Positions 47,563-59,801 of a stretch of DNA of 64,000 nt are shown here, one piece after another. The notes below the pieces were generated by a model that saw only the letters and a program-made list of their open reading frames with translations, made no database searches and was not told where the DNA came from. Source of the stretch: Silene noctiflora (Eukaryota; Streptophyta; Magnoliopsida; Caryophyllales; Caryophyllaceae); NCBI GenBank assembly GCA_009801015.1, contig VHZZ01000232.1, forward strand, positions 65,925 through 129,924, given 5' to 3'. Both the position numbers and the translations under genes were made by a program. How positions within the stretch are numbered: the first letter of the stretch is position 1; each line of letters opens with the position of its first letter.

Positions 47563-50433
47563 TCAGTTAACTTTTTCCTTGTCTAAGATAAATTCTACGG
47601 CCTCTTCCACTGTGTCAACCACCTATACCAGACAAAAGGACATGTCAATCATAGAAACTTCAACAACAATCTCAGAATGGATTGTACCACTAAGAGTAAG
47701 GTGTGGACGTGTCTCCAAAACATTAAATGCAGACTCGTCCTTTATCGCTAAGCAGCACGACATTCACGAGCGCCTCAAATCATAACTTTAGTAAATATGA
47801 AGTGGTGAGGCAGACACCAACCATCTACAGCAAACACTATATACATACCATGTCTGCCTGGAATTCATGATCCTGTCTTTCTCCTCTAAAAACGCCTGTC
47901 TTGGTTAAAATAGAAAACCAGGGATCTCCAGCCTGAAATGATGACATTTCAGAATCTTATTGACAATCATCATGATGTAAAAATTCAGAAAGCGTCTGAG
48001 CAAGCATTAAAAGTATGACAGCCAGAGCCACATATGACAGAATGAGCACAAAAACTCATATAAGCGTACAGCAGGACCGACTTCATACTCTACACTTTAT
48101 TTAATGATATAAGGGTCTTACACGAAACCAAGTAGGAGATACAGAAGAGAAAAAAGACCAACCTGATGTGCACCTTTTATGTCAACTGAAGGGTTGTCCC
48201 CAATCATATAGAGAGTTTTGAAAGGATAAAAACCACTTAGATGTTGCTTAGAAAATTCATGAGTGCAAAGTTCCCGAAGTGCCATTTCAGCATTCTTAAA
48301 TGCAAGTGGATTTGGCTTCCCAAGGGCAGAAAACTGTAATGGATGAGGATGAATGCTGCACAATAAAGCTTTGCTATCAGAGCTATACGTCACCACAAAG
48401 AGCCAAGAAAGACTAATTAGAGTGCTGTTCAAGATGTTGGATTAAAAAATGTTCAAGTCGCCCAACTTATTTGGCCCCTTCTATATGTGTGGTAAAGTAA
48501 AACAAAATGAGATTTTCCATACACTCCTAGTTGAGTACTCCGTAACATACTCCCTCTATCAGGCTCATACTCTTATTAGGGAAAAAATGGTAAGGATCAT
48601 GTGGTACTTCTACATGTAAATTCTTTAAGTCAAGGAGTATATGACCGCTAGTCAAATGGGGACAATATATTTGAAGCGGGGTTGCATAAATATAGCAATT
48701 TGATCAACAAGGTACTCCGAACAACCTTACGAATTCCTTTACTTTTTATCTTCTTCTCTTTTTTTGGTGGTTAGTGTTCCTTGATGGTTTAAGACCTATT
48801 TGTTCCTCCTTAAGATTAGCAAAAGAAAGACGAGTTTTCAAAGTCTAACCACAAATTGGAAGAAAAAGATCCTACAGAGAGAAGCCGAAGAAGCACCCAA
48901 CGTTTGGAGCTTTTTCTTTACCAGATGTACAAACTACGTACTGGAAGCTTGAATATAAAGAGAAAATAAATGTTACTCTGTAGTTTCAAAAGAGAAATTC
49001 TTAGGCTGTAGTTTGTATTTTTATAAATACACACTTATTGTGTCCCATCTTTTAAGAGATTCGACCAGCTTTACATTACCTGTTGTAGACGGACTGTAAT
49101 GATATCCTAAATGCACCCATGCCAAACCGTTCTGTGGGAAATGCACCCTGTCTTTAAGAATAGCACATTAGTGTTAATACACTCAGGAAGAATTTTGGGA
49201 TGGAAGTTACATAGGCCTAGATGTACGGCAAACTGACCTGATATTTAAGATCGTCATGGGCAAAGTACAAATGCGGCTGAGTTCCAGGTTCACCTCCAGG
49301 AAGACCCCCAGTCCTTAATATGTCACAGAGAACCTAAAACTATTGCAGCATTAGTAGAACACGAAGGAATCATAAGAAGCTGCTTAAAAGTGATGGGAAG
49401 TGTTAAGCAAGTAGAAGAAGAGAAATAATAGGAAGAAGCATGAGAGTAGAGAGTGAGAAAAGAGTTGTAGTGAGGAACAACCTGAATATCCCTACTCCAG
49501 TCAACAGAATCACTAACAATGAAGACTGCTTGGACCCTTTGGGATGATACATACTTCTTTCGGGCTGCTGACGGGAAGCTGATTCCCTGGTCTGAAGTTT
49601 GGTGTAATATCCATTTTTTATGAGGCGCTAGAGGATCAATGTGGTCGAAACATAGTGCATAGTCATCTATTGAAATCACATTTCTGCAAATATATATAGA
49701 GCAAGGCACGTATAAAAGAAAAGTGAAGCGCAGAGGATGAGGCATTTGAAAGAATGAATTATGGGGTGATACTTGAAGCCATATTCGGAGAGCACCGCTG
49801 CAGGTTCTCCTTTGCCTACAGCGACAACAAAATCATTCTGAAAGCGAGTAGCGAGTTGTTTGAAGGGTGAATGTCCATGCAAAACCTGAAAGAAGGAACG
49901 GGAGATGAAATAAGAAGTCCTTTGTGGAGATGGGAGTATATATATATATAAAAAAAAGAGTAATTAATTAATTAATAGTTAACCTGAGATGGTAAAACAT
50001 TGATGGCAAATAATTTGGTCAACTGAGCAGCCCTAATAGATTCACGAAGTCCGCCCCCTAAGGAAATATAAAATGGGAATGGAAATGATAGGAGAAGATG
50101 CAAAGGTTGACGAAAAAGGATAATATAGAAATAAGAAAGGAAAGGGAGGGTTAGCAGTTAACCATTAGTGAGAAAGACAAAGGGTATCTTCAAGCAACCT
50201 GCAGTGAAATGAATGAATGAATGAATGAATGAATGAATGAGCATAAAGATTGTATAGGAAAGGGAAAAGAGAGATAGCAGGCAGGTAAGTAGATACCTTG
50301 GGGATTGTATAGTTTGGTGAGAGCGCGAGGGGATCCACCAATAGGAGTATCACCACGCAAAAGGACGCCATCAATGTCGAATGCGATCCCAAACCCACCA
50401 CCACCACCGCCACTATCAACTTTTTTACTATTC

Positions 50434-50467
<34 letters not shown>

Positions 50468-50617
50468 GTTCAATATTCGTACAAGTATAAATTGTATAAT
50501 GATTAATAGTAAGTATTACCTTGGAGATGCTGCAATGCGGAAGAAGCTACGGCAGCAATATGAATATCCCTTCCTCCTCCCTTGTTCCACTATCAACTTC
50601 TTCGCTATTCCCATCAT
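47563..50617 (-). CDS. HAD-IIA hydrolase, HDHD5/CECR5-like, mitochondrial presequence, 11 exons
   Basis: Exons in order: 50520-50617, 50297-50427, 50163-50198, 49984-50057, 49773-49885, 49482-49683, 49238-49333, 49080-49147, 48163-48355, 47849-47932, 47563-47622; 384 residues, every junction in frame. HAD motifs: FGIAFDIDGVLLRGDTPIGG (nucleophile Asp), FVFLTNGGG, GKPNPLAF (Lys) and YMIGDNPSVDIKGAH. The protein matches the yeast YKR070W/human HDHD5 family, whose substrate is not well defined. Exon 1 encodes MMGIAKKLIVEQGRRKGYSY then CCRSFFRIAASP, a basic stretch like a mitochondrial presequence; it joins to the catalytic core by AG|T. An in-frame ATG at 50435, inside the end of intron 1, would start a shorter form (MNSKKVDSGG). 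Confidence 0.92.
50206..50242. repeat. (GAAT)n microsatellite in HDHD5-like intron 2
   Basis: About nine copies of a tetranucleotide lie close to the exon 3 acceptor. A second run, (ATCA)n at 50433-50467, lies at the end of intron 1. Confidence 0.85.
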
Positions 50618-51118
50618 TCTAAAACCTAAAACCTTTTAATACAGCCCTTTAATCATCTACGGATTTCCAGTTTCATTTCATTTTCTTACTTTTTTAATAT
50701 TTTTTATATTACTGTAAACAACAACAACAAGAAGATGGCAGTCGGCAACTTGATGTATCTTTATTTAAATATTGTTAGAAATTATAAAAATTTGTTTAGT
50801 ACTTGTTAAAACGATTCAAAAAAGACGTCACATAACTATATTTTATCTTATATATTAGAAATTCTCTCCGCTTATAAATAGTGTCAAAAAGTAAAGGTAA
50901 AGAAATGAGTAAGACGAAACTAATACTTTTTAACCTTTCATATACTCGAGTAGTAGCTACTACGACTACATTTTCCGTATGCATAGGGTGTTTGCAATCG
51001 ACTATGTCCAACAGCGGTATGATTGAATTTACAACTTGATTCAATACACTTATACACCACCAGCATCGCTGTACCAAAACCATTAGGTAATGTGGATGAG
51101 CCACGGATCTATCAGATA

Positions 51119-51153
<35 letters not shown>

Positions 51154-51282
51154 CAGTTAAGAAGAGTCTTTAGGAGATTGAATCAACCAAATTCTATGGC
51201 AAGAATATCCAACGCTGTACATCATAATATACCACAGTTTACAACTCATTTAAACTCCACATTTCGCTCTTCTTATACATTA
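50618..51282. other. HDHD5-like promoter and UBA1 3' flank
   Basis: No gene is seen. An (ATC)n microsatellite lies at 51120-51153. The last ~130 bases are UBA1 3' UTR. Confidence 0.5.
51120..51153. repeat. (ATC)n microsatellite
   Basis: About eleven trinucleotide copies lie between the HDHD5-like gene and UBA1. Confidence 0.9.
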
Positions 51283-54200
51283 TCACAAGTATACAGACAC
51301 CAGAGGGATGTCAATATCATTACCATCATCGTCCTCACATGCCACAACGATATCTAAGTGCCTGCGATATGCTGGAATTTCCAACTTGACCATGTCCTTG
51401 GCGACATCCACAACCTTCTTATCCATTCTGTCTTCATGCCCAGGGAACATACTGTTATACAGCAAGCAACTTCCACACGATATGCTGTAACCATTCAAAC
51501 CCTTATCCTTGAGCCACTCTAGTACTTCCCTCACTGTGGGGTTCCCCTTCAAGACCCATCTATCCCACACCGTCCACCTTATGTCACGGTGTTTAAACAC
51601 CTTGGCTGGGACTGGCTCAGCCATAGAGAAGAGAGGCAATGCTAGATTGGCAAATGTATTACGGAAATCCTCCAGCTTGTGGTCTCCATTCAACACCTTG
51701 TACAGCTCCAGGCACACCAACCCAGTCGCCATTGCAGTTGACGTGGCAATTGCAGGGATAATCCTACCTGCAATCAATTTCGCTTTCAATTTGTCTACTT
51801 CGGGGATGCTGTAGTTTCTCGCCCTCATATTGGCCAGAGCAGATATGAGGTCCATATGGTAGTTTGTGTCATCATCCTGTACAAAGTGTGTAAAATGTGG
51901 ATTCCCTTAGCACTCGCACAAAATAATAACAGTCAAGAGTATTGGGTTGCAAAAATTGGATTTGGGAAGCTGCCAAATATAATACACTACGTCCTATTCC
52001 CTCTATCCCATGTCCCTATTTCCTTTTTTGGTCCATCCCAAAATAATCGGCTCCACTCTATATCTGGCAAAATAAAGAGCATAACTTCCCAGAATATCCC
52101 TACTTAAAATAACACTCTGTTTGGAAATGGTAATATGATCCTCTAAGTCGAGGGGAAATTATATCTTAAATCTAGCCTCTAGTCAAAACGAACAATATAA
52201 GTGAGATAGACTTTAAGTTAATTATTCTGTAAAAAGGATGAGGATCACCATAGGTTAAAGACAAACTTAAACTCAGTAGACTGACAGTCATAGTAACAGA
52301 CTTCCAAGGGGAAATAAACTTCTCACTTTGGGAACCTTAAGTGGGATTCAACCTTAAAACTACAGCGGACTCAACCACAACGACCAAGTTGATGCAAGAA
52401 ATCACTAGAAAGAAACAAACCTTCTCAAATTGGATTGGTTTCATCCTGAAATTAGGTGGCAGATTGCTGCGGCAGCACTCCAGCCTACTGATGAGCTCAT
52501 TAATGACTGTTCCATCATCGATAGAAGAAGAAGACAAGGTTGTGGCCTCGTCATCAGTCACAATCTTTGCATCATTCTTTGGCTCAAAGTCTGGGATCAA
52601 AACTTTGTCAATAGCCTCGGTCAGCTTCTTTGGATGTGTAACCCAGTCGGGCACAGGGATACCAAATGTTTTAGCTCGTAATACAGACGCAGACAAAATA
52701 AAATGTAGATGAGAAGGATCAGAAGATGAAAACTGCAAAGGGCGAGGAAACCTCTTTGGGGCTGACCAAAATGGAGCTCCCGTACTGGTTGCAGCGTTCT
52801 CAGGGAAGGTATATGTCAGCTGCTTCACACGGTTGGTAAAGTAGTCTTCAAACCTGTTCACACAATGAGATCTTCAGAAATAAACACGGAAGTTGTTTAG
52901 GAGTAAGCATCATCTAGTTGGTGATACGTACTTCAATCTGGCCCAGGCAATACAATCCTCAAATGTTTTGCATCTCTCTTTTTCCAGGCATTCGAGAACA
53001 CGTTCCAAAGTATCCCTTGCCTGAGCATCACCAGCATTGCTCATGGCTGATGTGTACTCGCTAGGATTTGAAAGATAAGCATTCACTTCAGCAGGTGTTT
53101 TCTCTAGTAATCCCTCAAATTCAGAGCGAGCCCAAGTCAGACAATGGTCAATGTTGTGCGGAAAAGAATGCACTGTGCACATAGGTGCTTGCTTCTCAGG
53201 TGGATCTCGAGAGGCTCCATAATTTTCAGTAAGGTGTGGGATGACCATCTGTGTATTACACTTGGCACCTAAAGTTCCTGATTCGAGTAGAGGTTTCTGG
53301 AAATATAAGCACCTCTGATCAACAAAAAGTCTGGCATTTACATTGTCCAGTGCGTTGATTACAACACTTAGACTCTCCCAGAAAGTATCATCAAAAACGT
53401 TTTCGGTTTCAGGGCCAACTCGATTTTGCAATGCTTCAACACAGAACTGTGGATTAATTGCAGCAGCAGCAGTAGCAGCAACGGTGGATTTAGCTTGTCC
53501 AATGTTCCAGTCACGAAACAAAAACTGCCTACTAAGATTGCTTTTCTCTATTACATCATCATCAGTAATTGTTAGCTTCCCCTCGATACCACAAGAAACT
53601 CCCATTAAAGCTAAATTCTTCAAGAATTCACATCCAAGAGCACCAGACCCTACAACAAATACTTTAGCATCTTCAAGTTTCTTCTGAAGTTTTGATCCAA
53701 ACACTGATATCTGAGCATCATAGCGACTGTTCCTTGGCACACGCTCACAAGGTTCCAGTGGTTCAGAAGGAAGAGATTCAAGTGAATCAAAATAGAAGAA
53801 CTGCAAGCAGAAAGCAACTAATAAAGGTCAAGGTTACAAGAACCTGATGGAAGAGCAGATAGAAAAAAGTAACAAATAATGGTAAGTGGAACAAAATCAA
53901 CCTGAAAAAGAGGGTGAAACTTCCCAGAGCAAGCCTTGACAACTTCTTGGCCGACAAAACCGCCAAACATAGCAGCCATAGGGTTCAAAATTGCCCTGGC
54001 CCCAAAAGCTAAGTGACGCAGAATTTTGGGGTTAATATCTTCAAGCTTGTCATCCGCAAGACCCTCGTTCATTTTCCTAGCTATAGATATCAGCTTCTGT
54101 GCATCGTCCTCCAAACCGGGATTGGGATAACGTCCTATCTCATCAACAAAATTGTCCAAAGCTTGAAAAGCCAAATGTAGCACAGGGGGGTGATCAAATT

Positions 54201-55835
54201 TCGAAAAGTCGCTCAACAAAAAGTCACCAGGATCACTGAGTGCTTCTCTTAACGGCTTAAACCGCAGAACCTTTGGCTGCTTGATTTGTGTCACAATCCC
54301 ACCTTTTTGGTACACACCATAGTTTGTAGTGTCCTCCTCAAGCGTAAAAGAATAAGGCCTTGCATTTGTAATCTTTCTGGGCTTACCATCATTCAGTTCC
54401 GTCATTCCATGAACCTCTGTGAAGACAACAAGGTCGCCATCTTGGAATTCTAGCCTTTCATCATCAACACACGATACAATAGCAGGGTTGTCATTGCTGA
54501 TTGAGGCAATTATACCAGTGTGTGGTTCCTCGCCGTCAACATCAAAAACAGTAAATTCGGGTCCAAAGTCACAAAACACACTTCCAAAGAGACCCCTAAC
54601 TTCAGTTTTAATGAAAGCAATTGGGGGTTGATGATTGTGGCAGTAATCATCAAACTCAATAGCTTTCCCCAAGCTGGCATCAGTAAACACAACAGCCTAC
54701 AAAAAATCGAATGAGACCATGATCATTGATTAATTCTTCCCTTTCAAAACCAATCAAAAGGAATCCGTGAATAGGTAATAGCCAATTACATAAAAACTGA
54801 ATGCCAAATAATGGACATTCCCCACCTAATACAATAACAGCAGAAAGGCAGAAAATATCCTGAAAAATCACAAGAAAAATCAACACACTGAAAAGAAAGA
54901 TGGTCCGGCAAATTCACACGCCACCCCTTAGGTTTGACACATTTCCCATGGTACCTAAGATTCTAAGTTTGTGCACTCGGTACCTCTGGATATTGTATTT
55001 CATGCCCACCGTGACCAAATCATAATTTTTTTTATTAATGCCACAATTTATTTAGGAGGGAAAATTAGTTAGAAAATGTGCAAAACCGGAAACGCCAAGA
55101 GTACGTGTACAGAAACTAAAAAAAAGTCCAGGGTAGTATGTGAATTATGGAAACATGGTTTAAAGTGAGACAAAAGAAGGAAATTGTACCTGGAAATGAG
55201 AGAGTTGTTGGGTGGTTAAAGTAGAAGTCAAGGTTGTAACATGTACAGCATTATTCAATTCTTGCAACTTAGGCATAGCAGCAAGAGCTCTGTTGTTGCC
55301 AACATCAGTTTCAGAGAAAAGAAAATTGCTGGACAAATCCCATAACTCGACAGAGCCTTGATCATGCAACGTCACGGATTTGACTCCGGCAAGGATAAGA
55401 TTCTTTGCTAAAAAAAAAAAAAAACAAGTTTAGGTAGAGATTATGATGGGTGGAGTTGGATGGGGATGTTGGGTTTGAAAAGAAAAGCGTACCGATTTCA
55501 GCACCAAGGCCTTGCAAACCAGAGACGAGAACATTAGAGACAAAAAGACGTCTCATGGTATCACGACCATAGACAGCGAGCTGCCTGCTGTGCAGATCCT
55601 CGTCGATATCGGGCAGTGGCATCATAATAGGAACTTGTTTGTTGCTGCTGCTGTTGTTATCGGCACCTTGAATGCGAGATTTGTTAACACCAGAGTTAGT
55701 TGAAGAAGAAGAAGAAGAAGAGTTGCTGCTGTGGCGATGGTGGTGAGCAGCTCTGTTTTTGGGAAGCATATATTTCAAACACGTGTTCAATAATCGGCGC
55801 CCCCACATCATGATCATGACCATCACCATCGCCAT
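51283..55835 (-). CDS. UBA1: Ubiquitin-activating enzyme E1, 6 exons
   Basis: Exons in order: 55493-55835, 55190-55407, 53902-54696, 52932-53800, 52421-52853, 51283-51876; up to 1083 residues. E1 adenylates ubiquitin and passes it as a thioester to E2 enzymes. Seen: first inactive adenylation repeat ([26 protein letters not shown]); four-helix/first Cys half; active adenylation repeat with [35 protein letters not shown] and NALDNVNAR; catalytic Cys at about residue 660 in [10 protein letters not shown]-terminal ubiquitin-fold domain ending [11 protein letters not shown]. The longest start (55835) gives a Met-rich lead; the ATG at 55769 ([10 protein letters not shown]) matches the MLP start I recall in other plant E1s and may be the main one. 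The usual final Arg is absent. It has a Ser-rich N-terminal linker. Confidence 0.96.
54909..55148. repeat. MITE-like insertion in UBA1 intron 2
   Basis: The left end AATTCACACGCCACC is matched, inverted, by GGTAGTATGTGAATT at the right (partial). The sequence between has phrases such as TTCCCATGGTACC and GGAGGGAAAA, loosely shared with the repeat at 2550-2760. The family was not determined. Confidence 0.35.
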
Positions 55836-56440
55836 CACTTTAGTCAATTCAATTAATATTAATATTAATAGTAATATTATACCAAGTAATTGTAATTGTA
55901 ATTGGTAATACAAAGTAAATATAAAGAAGAAATGAGAGTTGGATGAAAAAGCATGCGAAAGCAAACCCAAGCATTTTCCTTTTTAATTAACAAAGAAGAA
56001 TGAAGAAACCGGAAGAAGAAGAAAAGAAGCAAAGGAAAGGAAATGATTTCAGATATGATAACTTGAAAGAGAGGCAATTCTGTGACGCATAAACCAGATT
56101 AATTAATTAATTAATTTAATGATTAAAGATAAATGACTTAAAGCCTCTTAATTCACTTTCCCCTGCTCTATTGCTTTCTGTCATGTCTCAACTTCATTCA
56201 ATATAATCAAAACTTAAGTTTCTAGCCTCCCAAAGACAAAGGCAGAACCACAATATAAACATAATTACGCCAAATATTCCAACCCAGTCACACTCCCAAG
56301 AGTTACTGCAACATCACTGATAAATTAAAAAAAAAAAAAAAAAAAAAAAATCACTTGTAGGTAGCCATGTACAAAGCTCAACCAAATTAGCCACATAAAT
56401 GGAACACAAGGGGTGTATTACTCAGGACATCCCTAACGCC
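55836..56440. other. UBA1 leader/promoter and pseudogene 3' flank
   Basis: No gene is seen. Leader sequence of UBA1 is AT-rich; TTAA units lie at 56098-56116 and an A-run at about 56329-56350. Confidence 0.5.
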
Positions 56441-58457
56441 CTAAACATGAAACCCGCCATTTTCAACATCAACATCCCCCATTCCAGTCTCATCTTCATC
56501 TTCGATGTCATCTTCATTATCTTCGCGCAACTTTTCCAACTGATCTTGGAATAGTTTATCATCCCTTTCACTTACCTGTATACATTACCAAAATGAAGCT
56601 TCATTAACACTTGCACGAACAAAAAGAAAGGAGGGGGGGAGAAGGGTTATTGTACTCTTTCTTTAGTACTGTGCAATCAGATACTTACAGTTCTTGGTGC
56701 ATCCTTCACTGTAAGCTTTCCATTATCACGTTCAATTTCTTCAGTACAAGCAACGATAGCCTTGTTAAGGGTTGAAATACCTTGATCCTACAATTGTCAC
56801 ATATTATTACGCGTAATTCACAAGGGTACTCAAATCTAATGAACAATGGCTAATATATTCAAAAAACTGAGTTGCATCAGCAAATTGAGACCGAAAGTAA
56901 AAAAACAACCTAACAGAGATTGGTGGGGGTACTCTGGGGACTGGAATGAAGCCAATACATGAGAACATGGATAGGCAGTTCTACAAGAAAATTTGAAACG
57001 AAGCAGTCTCTAGATGAGATGCACGCACTAATGAGATTCCACTAGTCTTTACCACACTCTTTTTATTTTCTTATCAAAGTGGCTGAACAAGAAGCGTAGA
57101 TAAGGGAAGGTAGGGGAAAGCTCATTCTGCCCTCCCTCACTAATTTCACAAATATAGGCTACAGGAAAAATGAGATGCCTCACTGTTTCATTTGAAGTAA
57201 ACAAAAGAAACGACCAATACACCATTACATTTCATCTTTCAGAACACCTGGATTTTAGTCAGATTCATGCTGATTTACGCCTTGCTTATCGCTTTTCACC
57301 TGCTTCTCCTGTTTACTCTTCTTTTGAAACAGGGTGTCTACCAAAAGACCCACATCATACTACCTTCTTTACCACATTAGACAATCCCATCATACATTCT
57401 ATTTGTTCCCTCACTCACCAAAAATCAGTCACCTTTCTTTATACCAATATGCAAGAAGCCTAAAGAAGTACTCTTTATAGCGGCATAGTGCATAACGTAC
57501 TAAATAGTTCACCTAAAAAGGAAAGTTGACAGAGAAAGTAAGGCAATTCACAGAAGCAAAGTTAATCAAAACAGTTTAACTCAGATTCTAAAAACATCTA
57601 CACATTCAACACGCAAACTCCCAATGTGTCTTTCAAATACACGACAGCAAGAAGATACTACGGCAACAAATTATAACTGGAGGAAGAAGAAACTAACTTT
57701 ATCAAGGGTCTGAGTGGTCAAAACATAGAGAGGTGGCGCCACAAGCTAGATTTTGACAGGGCAATCTTTTGTTCCTGCAGCTTCAGTTCTACGCAGTGCA
57801 TCCTGCAAATGGCGGTATCATGACAAGTACAGAAGAAAAGGGCAAGTAATTAGAAGAAAAGGGCACGAGTTGACGAGAGACCTTAATATGAAGCACCCCA
57901 TCAAAGTGGAAACATTCAAGTTGAATATCAGGACCAGTCGTTTTGACTTGATAAGTAAGTTGATCCGAAACAGAGTCAGGGTCTGTTACTACTGTTTTGA
58001 AGGCCTACAGTCATAGTCATTGTCATTGGCTCATTGCGATTGCATAAATAAAGCTATTAAGAATGGAAATTACGAAAGCAAAGGAGTAATGTGGTGTGAA
58101 CATACTTGGAAAGCAATGCGGACATACAAATCCTCCAAATCAATGGAGACGGGGTCAGCAACATGACGCATAATAGAATGAACAAGTTTACTCTTATTGT
58201 AACGCTCTTCACAAGTAGCAATATCTTGTTCGGAAACATGACAGGCTCAATGCGACCAACCTTGATGAGGGAGGCTGTTGACGCTCCTAATCCTACGTTT
58301 AGACAGCTCCGACAAGAGTATCATACCCTCAATGTTGTTGTATTCAATCAGTGACACGTATGCACCCAATTCAGCTATGTATCATCACTGCCATGTCCAC
58401 CTCTGGCTACTTTGCCTCGAAAATTCTACACTCCAGATTCGCCCCCACTCCCGCCAT
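56441..58457 (-). pseudogene. eIF2-alpha (SUI2) pseudogene with introns kept
   Basis: Five exon-like blocks in order: 58106-58457, 57882-58005, 57698-57802, 56689-56787, 56441-56575. They match plant translation initiation factor eIF2 subunit alpha: MAGVGANLECRIFEAK then [105 protein letters not shown], and the acidic tail SERDDKLFQDQLEKL...DETGMGDVDVENGG. Breaks are several: an in-frame TAG after EAK; an ~11-base loss after AVMI; a loss of about 50 bases after EPVM that shifts frame; loss of the WPLYR and central stretches; a TAG after DCPVKI. Kept introns show this was a DNA-level duplicate and not a retrocopy. A functional copy must lie elsewhere. Confidence 0.88.
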
Positions 58458-59801
58458 CTTCTCAATTAATCAATCAATTGAACACTCCGGACCAAGTTTT
58501 ACAACGATTTAACAGATTTAATTTCATTGTGAAAAGTTATATACGAGCAAATAAAAAGAGTAATTATTTTAGGAAAATGTAGAGGATTCTAATGTGTTTT
58601 TCAAATTTTCTTGTGGTCATGTTACAAATATACAAACGCTTGTGCAAAATAAAAGACGAAACAAAGATGTGTTGTGATCTGCTAATGCTAACACTTTATA
58701 TCATCTATCTATACTCACACACACACTCACACTCACACATGTTATCCTACTAATTAACTTGGGAATCACAGTGTCTTCCATTCCATGTTGTGGTCTTAAC
58801 CAATCAGTTTGTAAGCCTTTAGCCTATCAATAATGTAGACATGCACCCTTTAAACAAGATAAGTTTCCATATCACATTCGGCTTGTACTATAAATGCTTC
58901 TTGTTCCGTTACTGAGCTGCTTCCTACTTCATATATATATACAAAAACAGGAAATATCCTACATTTATTTATGGAGAGTAACCTTAATGTATCAAGGAGT
59001 CTCAAGAAAGAAGAAGACCAACAAGTTGTACCAGTCACCAACCAAACTAGTATCGAAACTTGGTAGTATTTAGTGCTCTAATGAACTGAAACCATATATT
59101 ATATATAGGCGGGAGAGGTCCCAAATCTAGAAGAAGAGAAAAGGAGCAGAGAAACAAGTGTGCTTAGATACAAAAACAAGAGCCAAACTAGATTATTATC
59201 AAACAAGATAAGATGATGAACTGATGATGGAAGACCAGGAGCGAAAAAAATCTAAGCCCAATACATTTATTTGCTGACATGTATTTCCTTTATAGCAAGA
59301 GTTAGTAATACTCACACATTTCGTATGAAAATATCATGATGAATTCACTACGATGAGCTATTTTCCAACACAGATAATTTAGTGTGGTCGGTGGACCTTC
59401 ACTCCATCATAAGATAAAACATGAAAATAGGACAAAGAATCCGCTCATTTAAATTTCTGAAACAGTATCTAAAACTAATTTTTCTTGATTACAAAAGTAA
59501 AAAATGATCATTCCATTTCCTTTTCAATATATAACCTACAAAAAGTTTCAACATTACAAACAAAAAACATGTTTATCATATGAGGCTTTGATTTAACTTC
59601 TCCGGTATTACAAATGCAAACCAAGGAAGCAAGAGACGGGGCAGAACCGAGAAAAAACACAAGTATATTACCTGCGCTCCCCAATATCGGAATATAATGG
59701 AACTTCATCAAACAGCAGCTCTTCATCGTCCCAAATCATTAGGAATCAATGATGTTGATGATTACAGGTTAGAAGAGATAACATTAACCAAGTTACAAGA
59801 A
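58458..59801. other. Intergenic between pseudogene and glycosyltransferase
   Basis: No gene is seen in about 1.3 kb. A short (CA)n-like run lies at about 58713-58740. The right part is the 3' UTR of the glycosyltransferase gene. Confidence 0.5.

Noticed and set aside
50433-50438. ATG at 50435 as the main HDHD5-like start
   Set aside because: It lies before the exon 2 acceptor, in the intron. An upstream exon with a presequence joins in frame, as expected for the family.
21119-50617. The two HAD phosphatases (PGLP2-like and HDHD5-like) as a functional cluster
   Set aside because: They are 24 kb apart, on opposite strands, from different HAD-IIA families and separated by unrelated genes.
51978-52110. 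Stowaway MITE in UBA1 intron 5
   Set aside because: Only one end resembling CTCCCTC-type termini (near 51998) was seen; no inverted partner or TA duplication was found.
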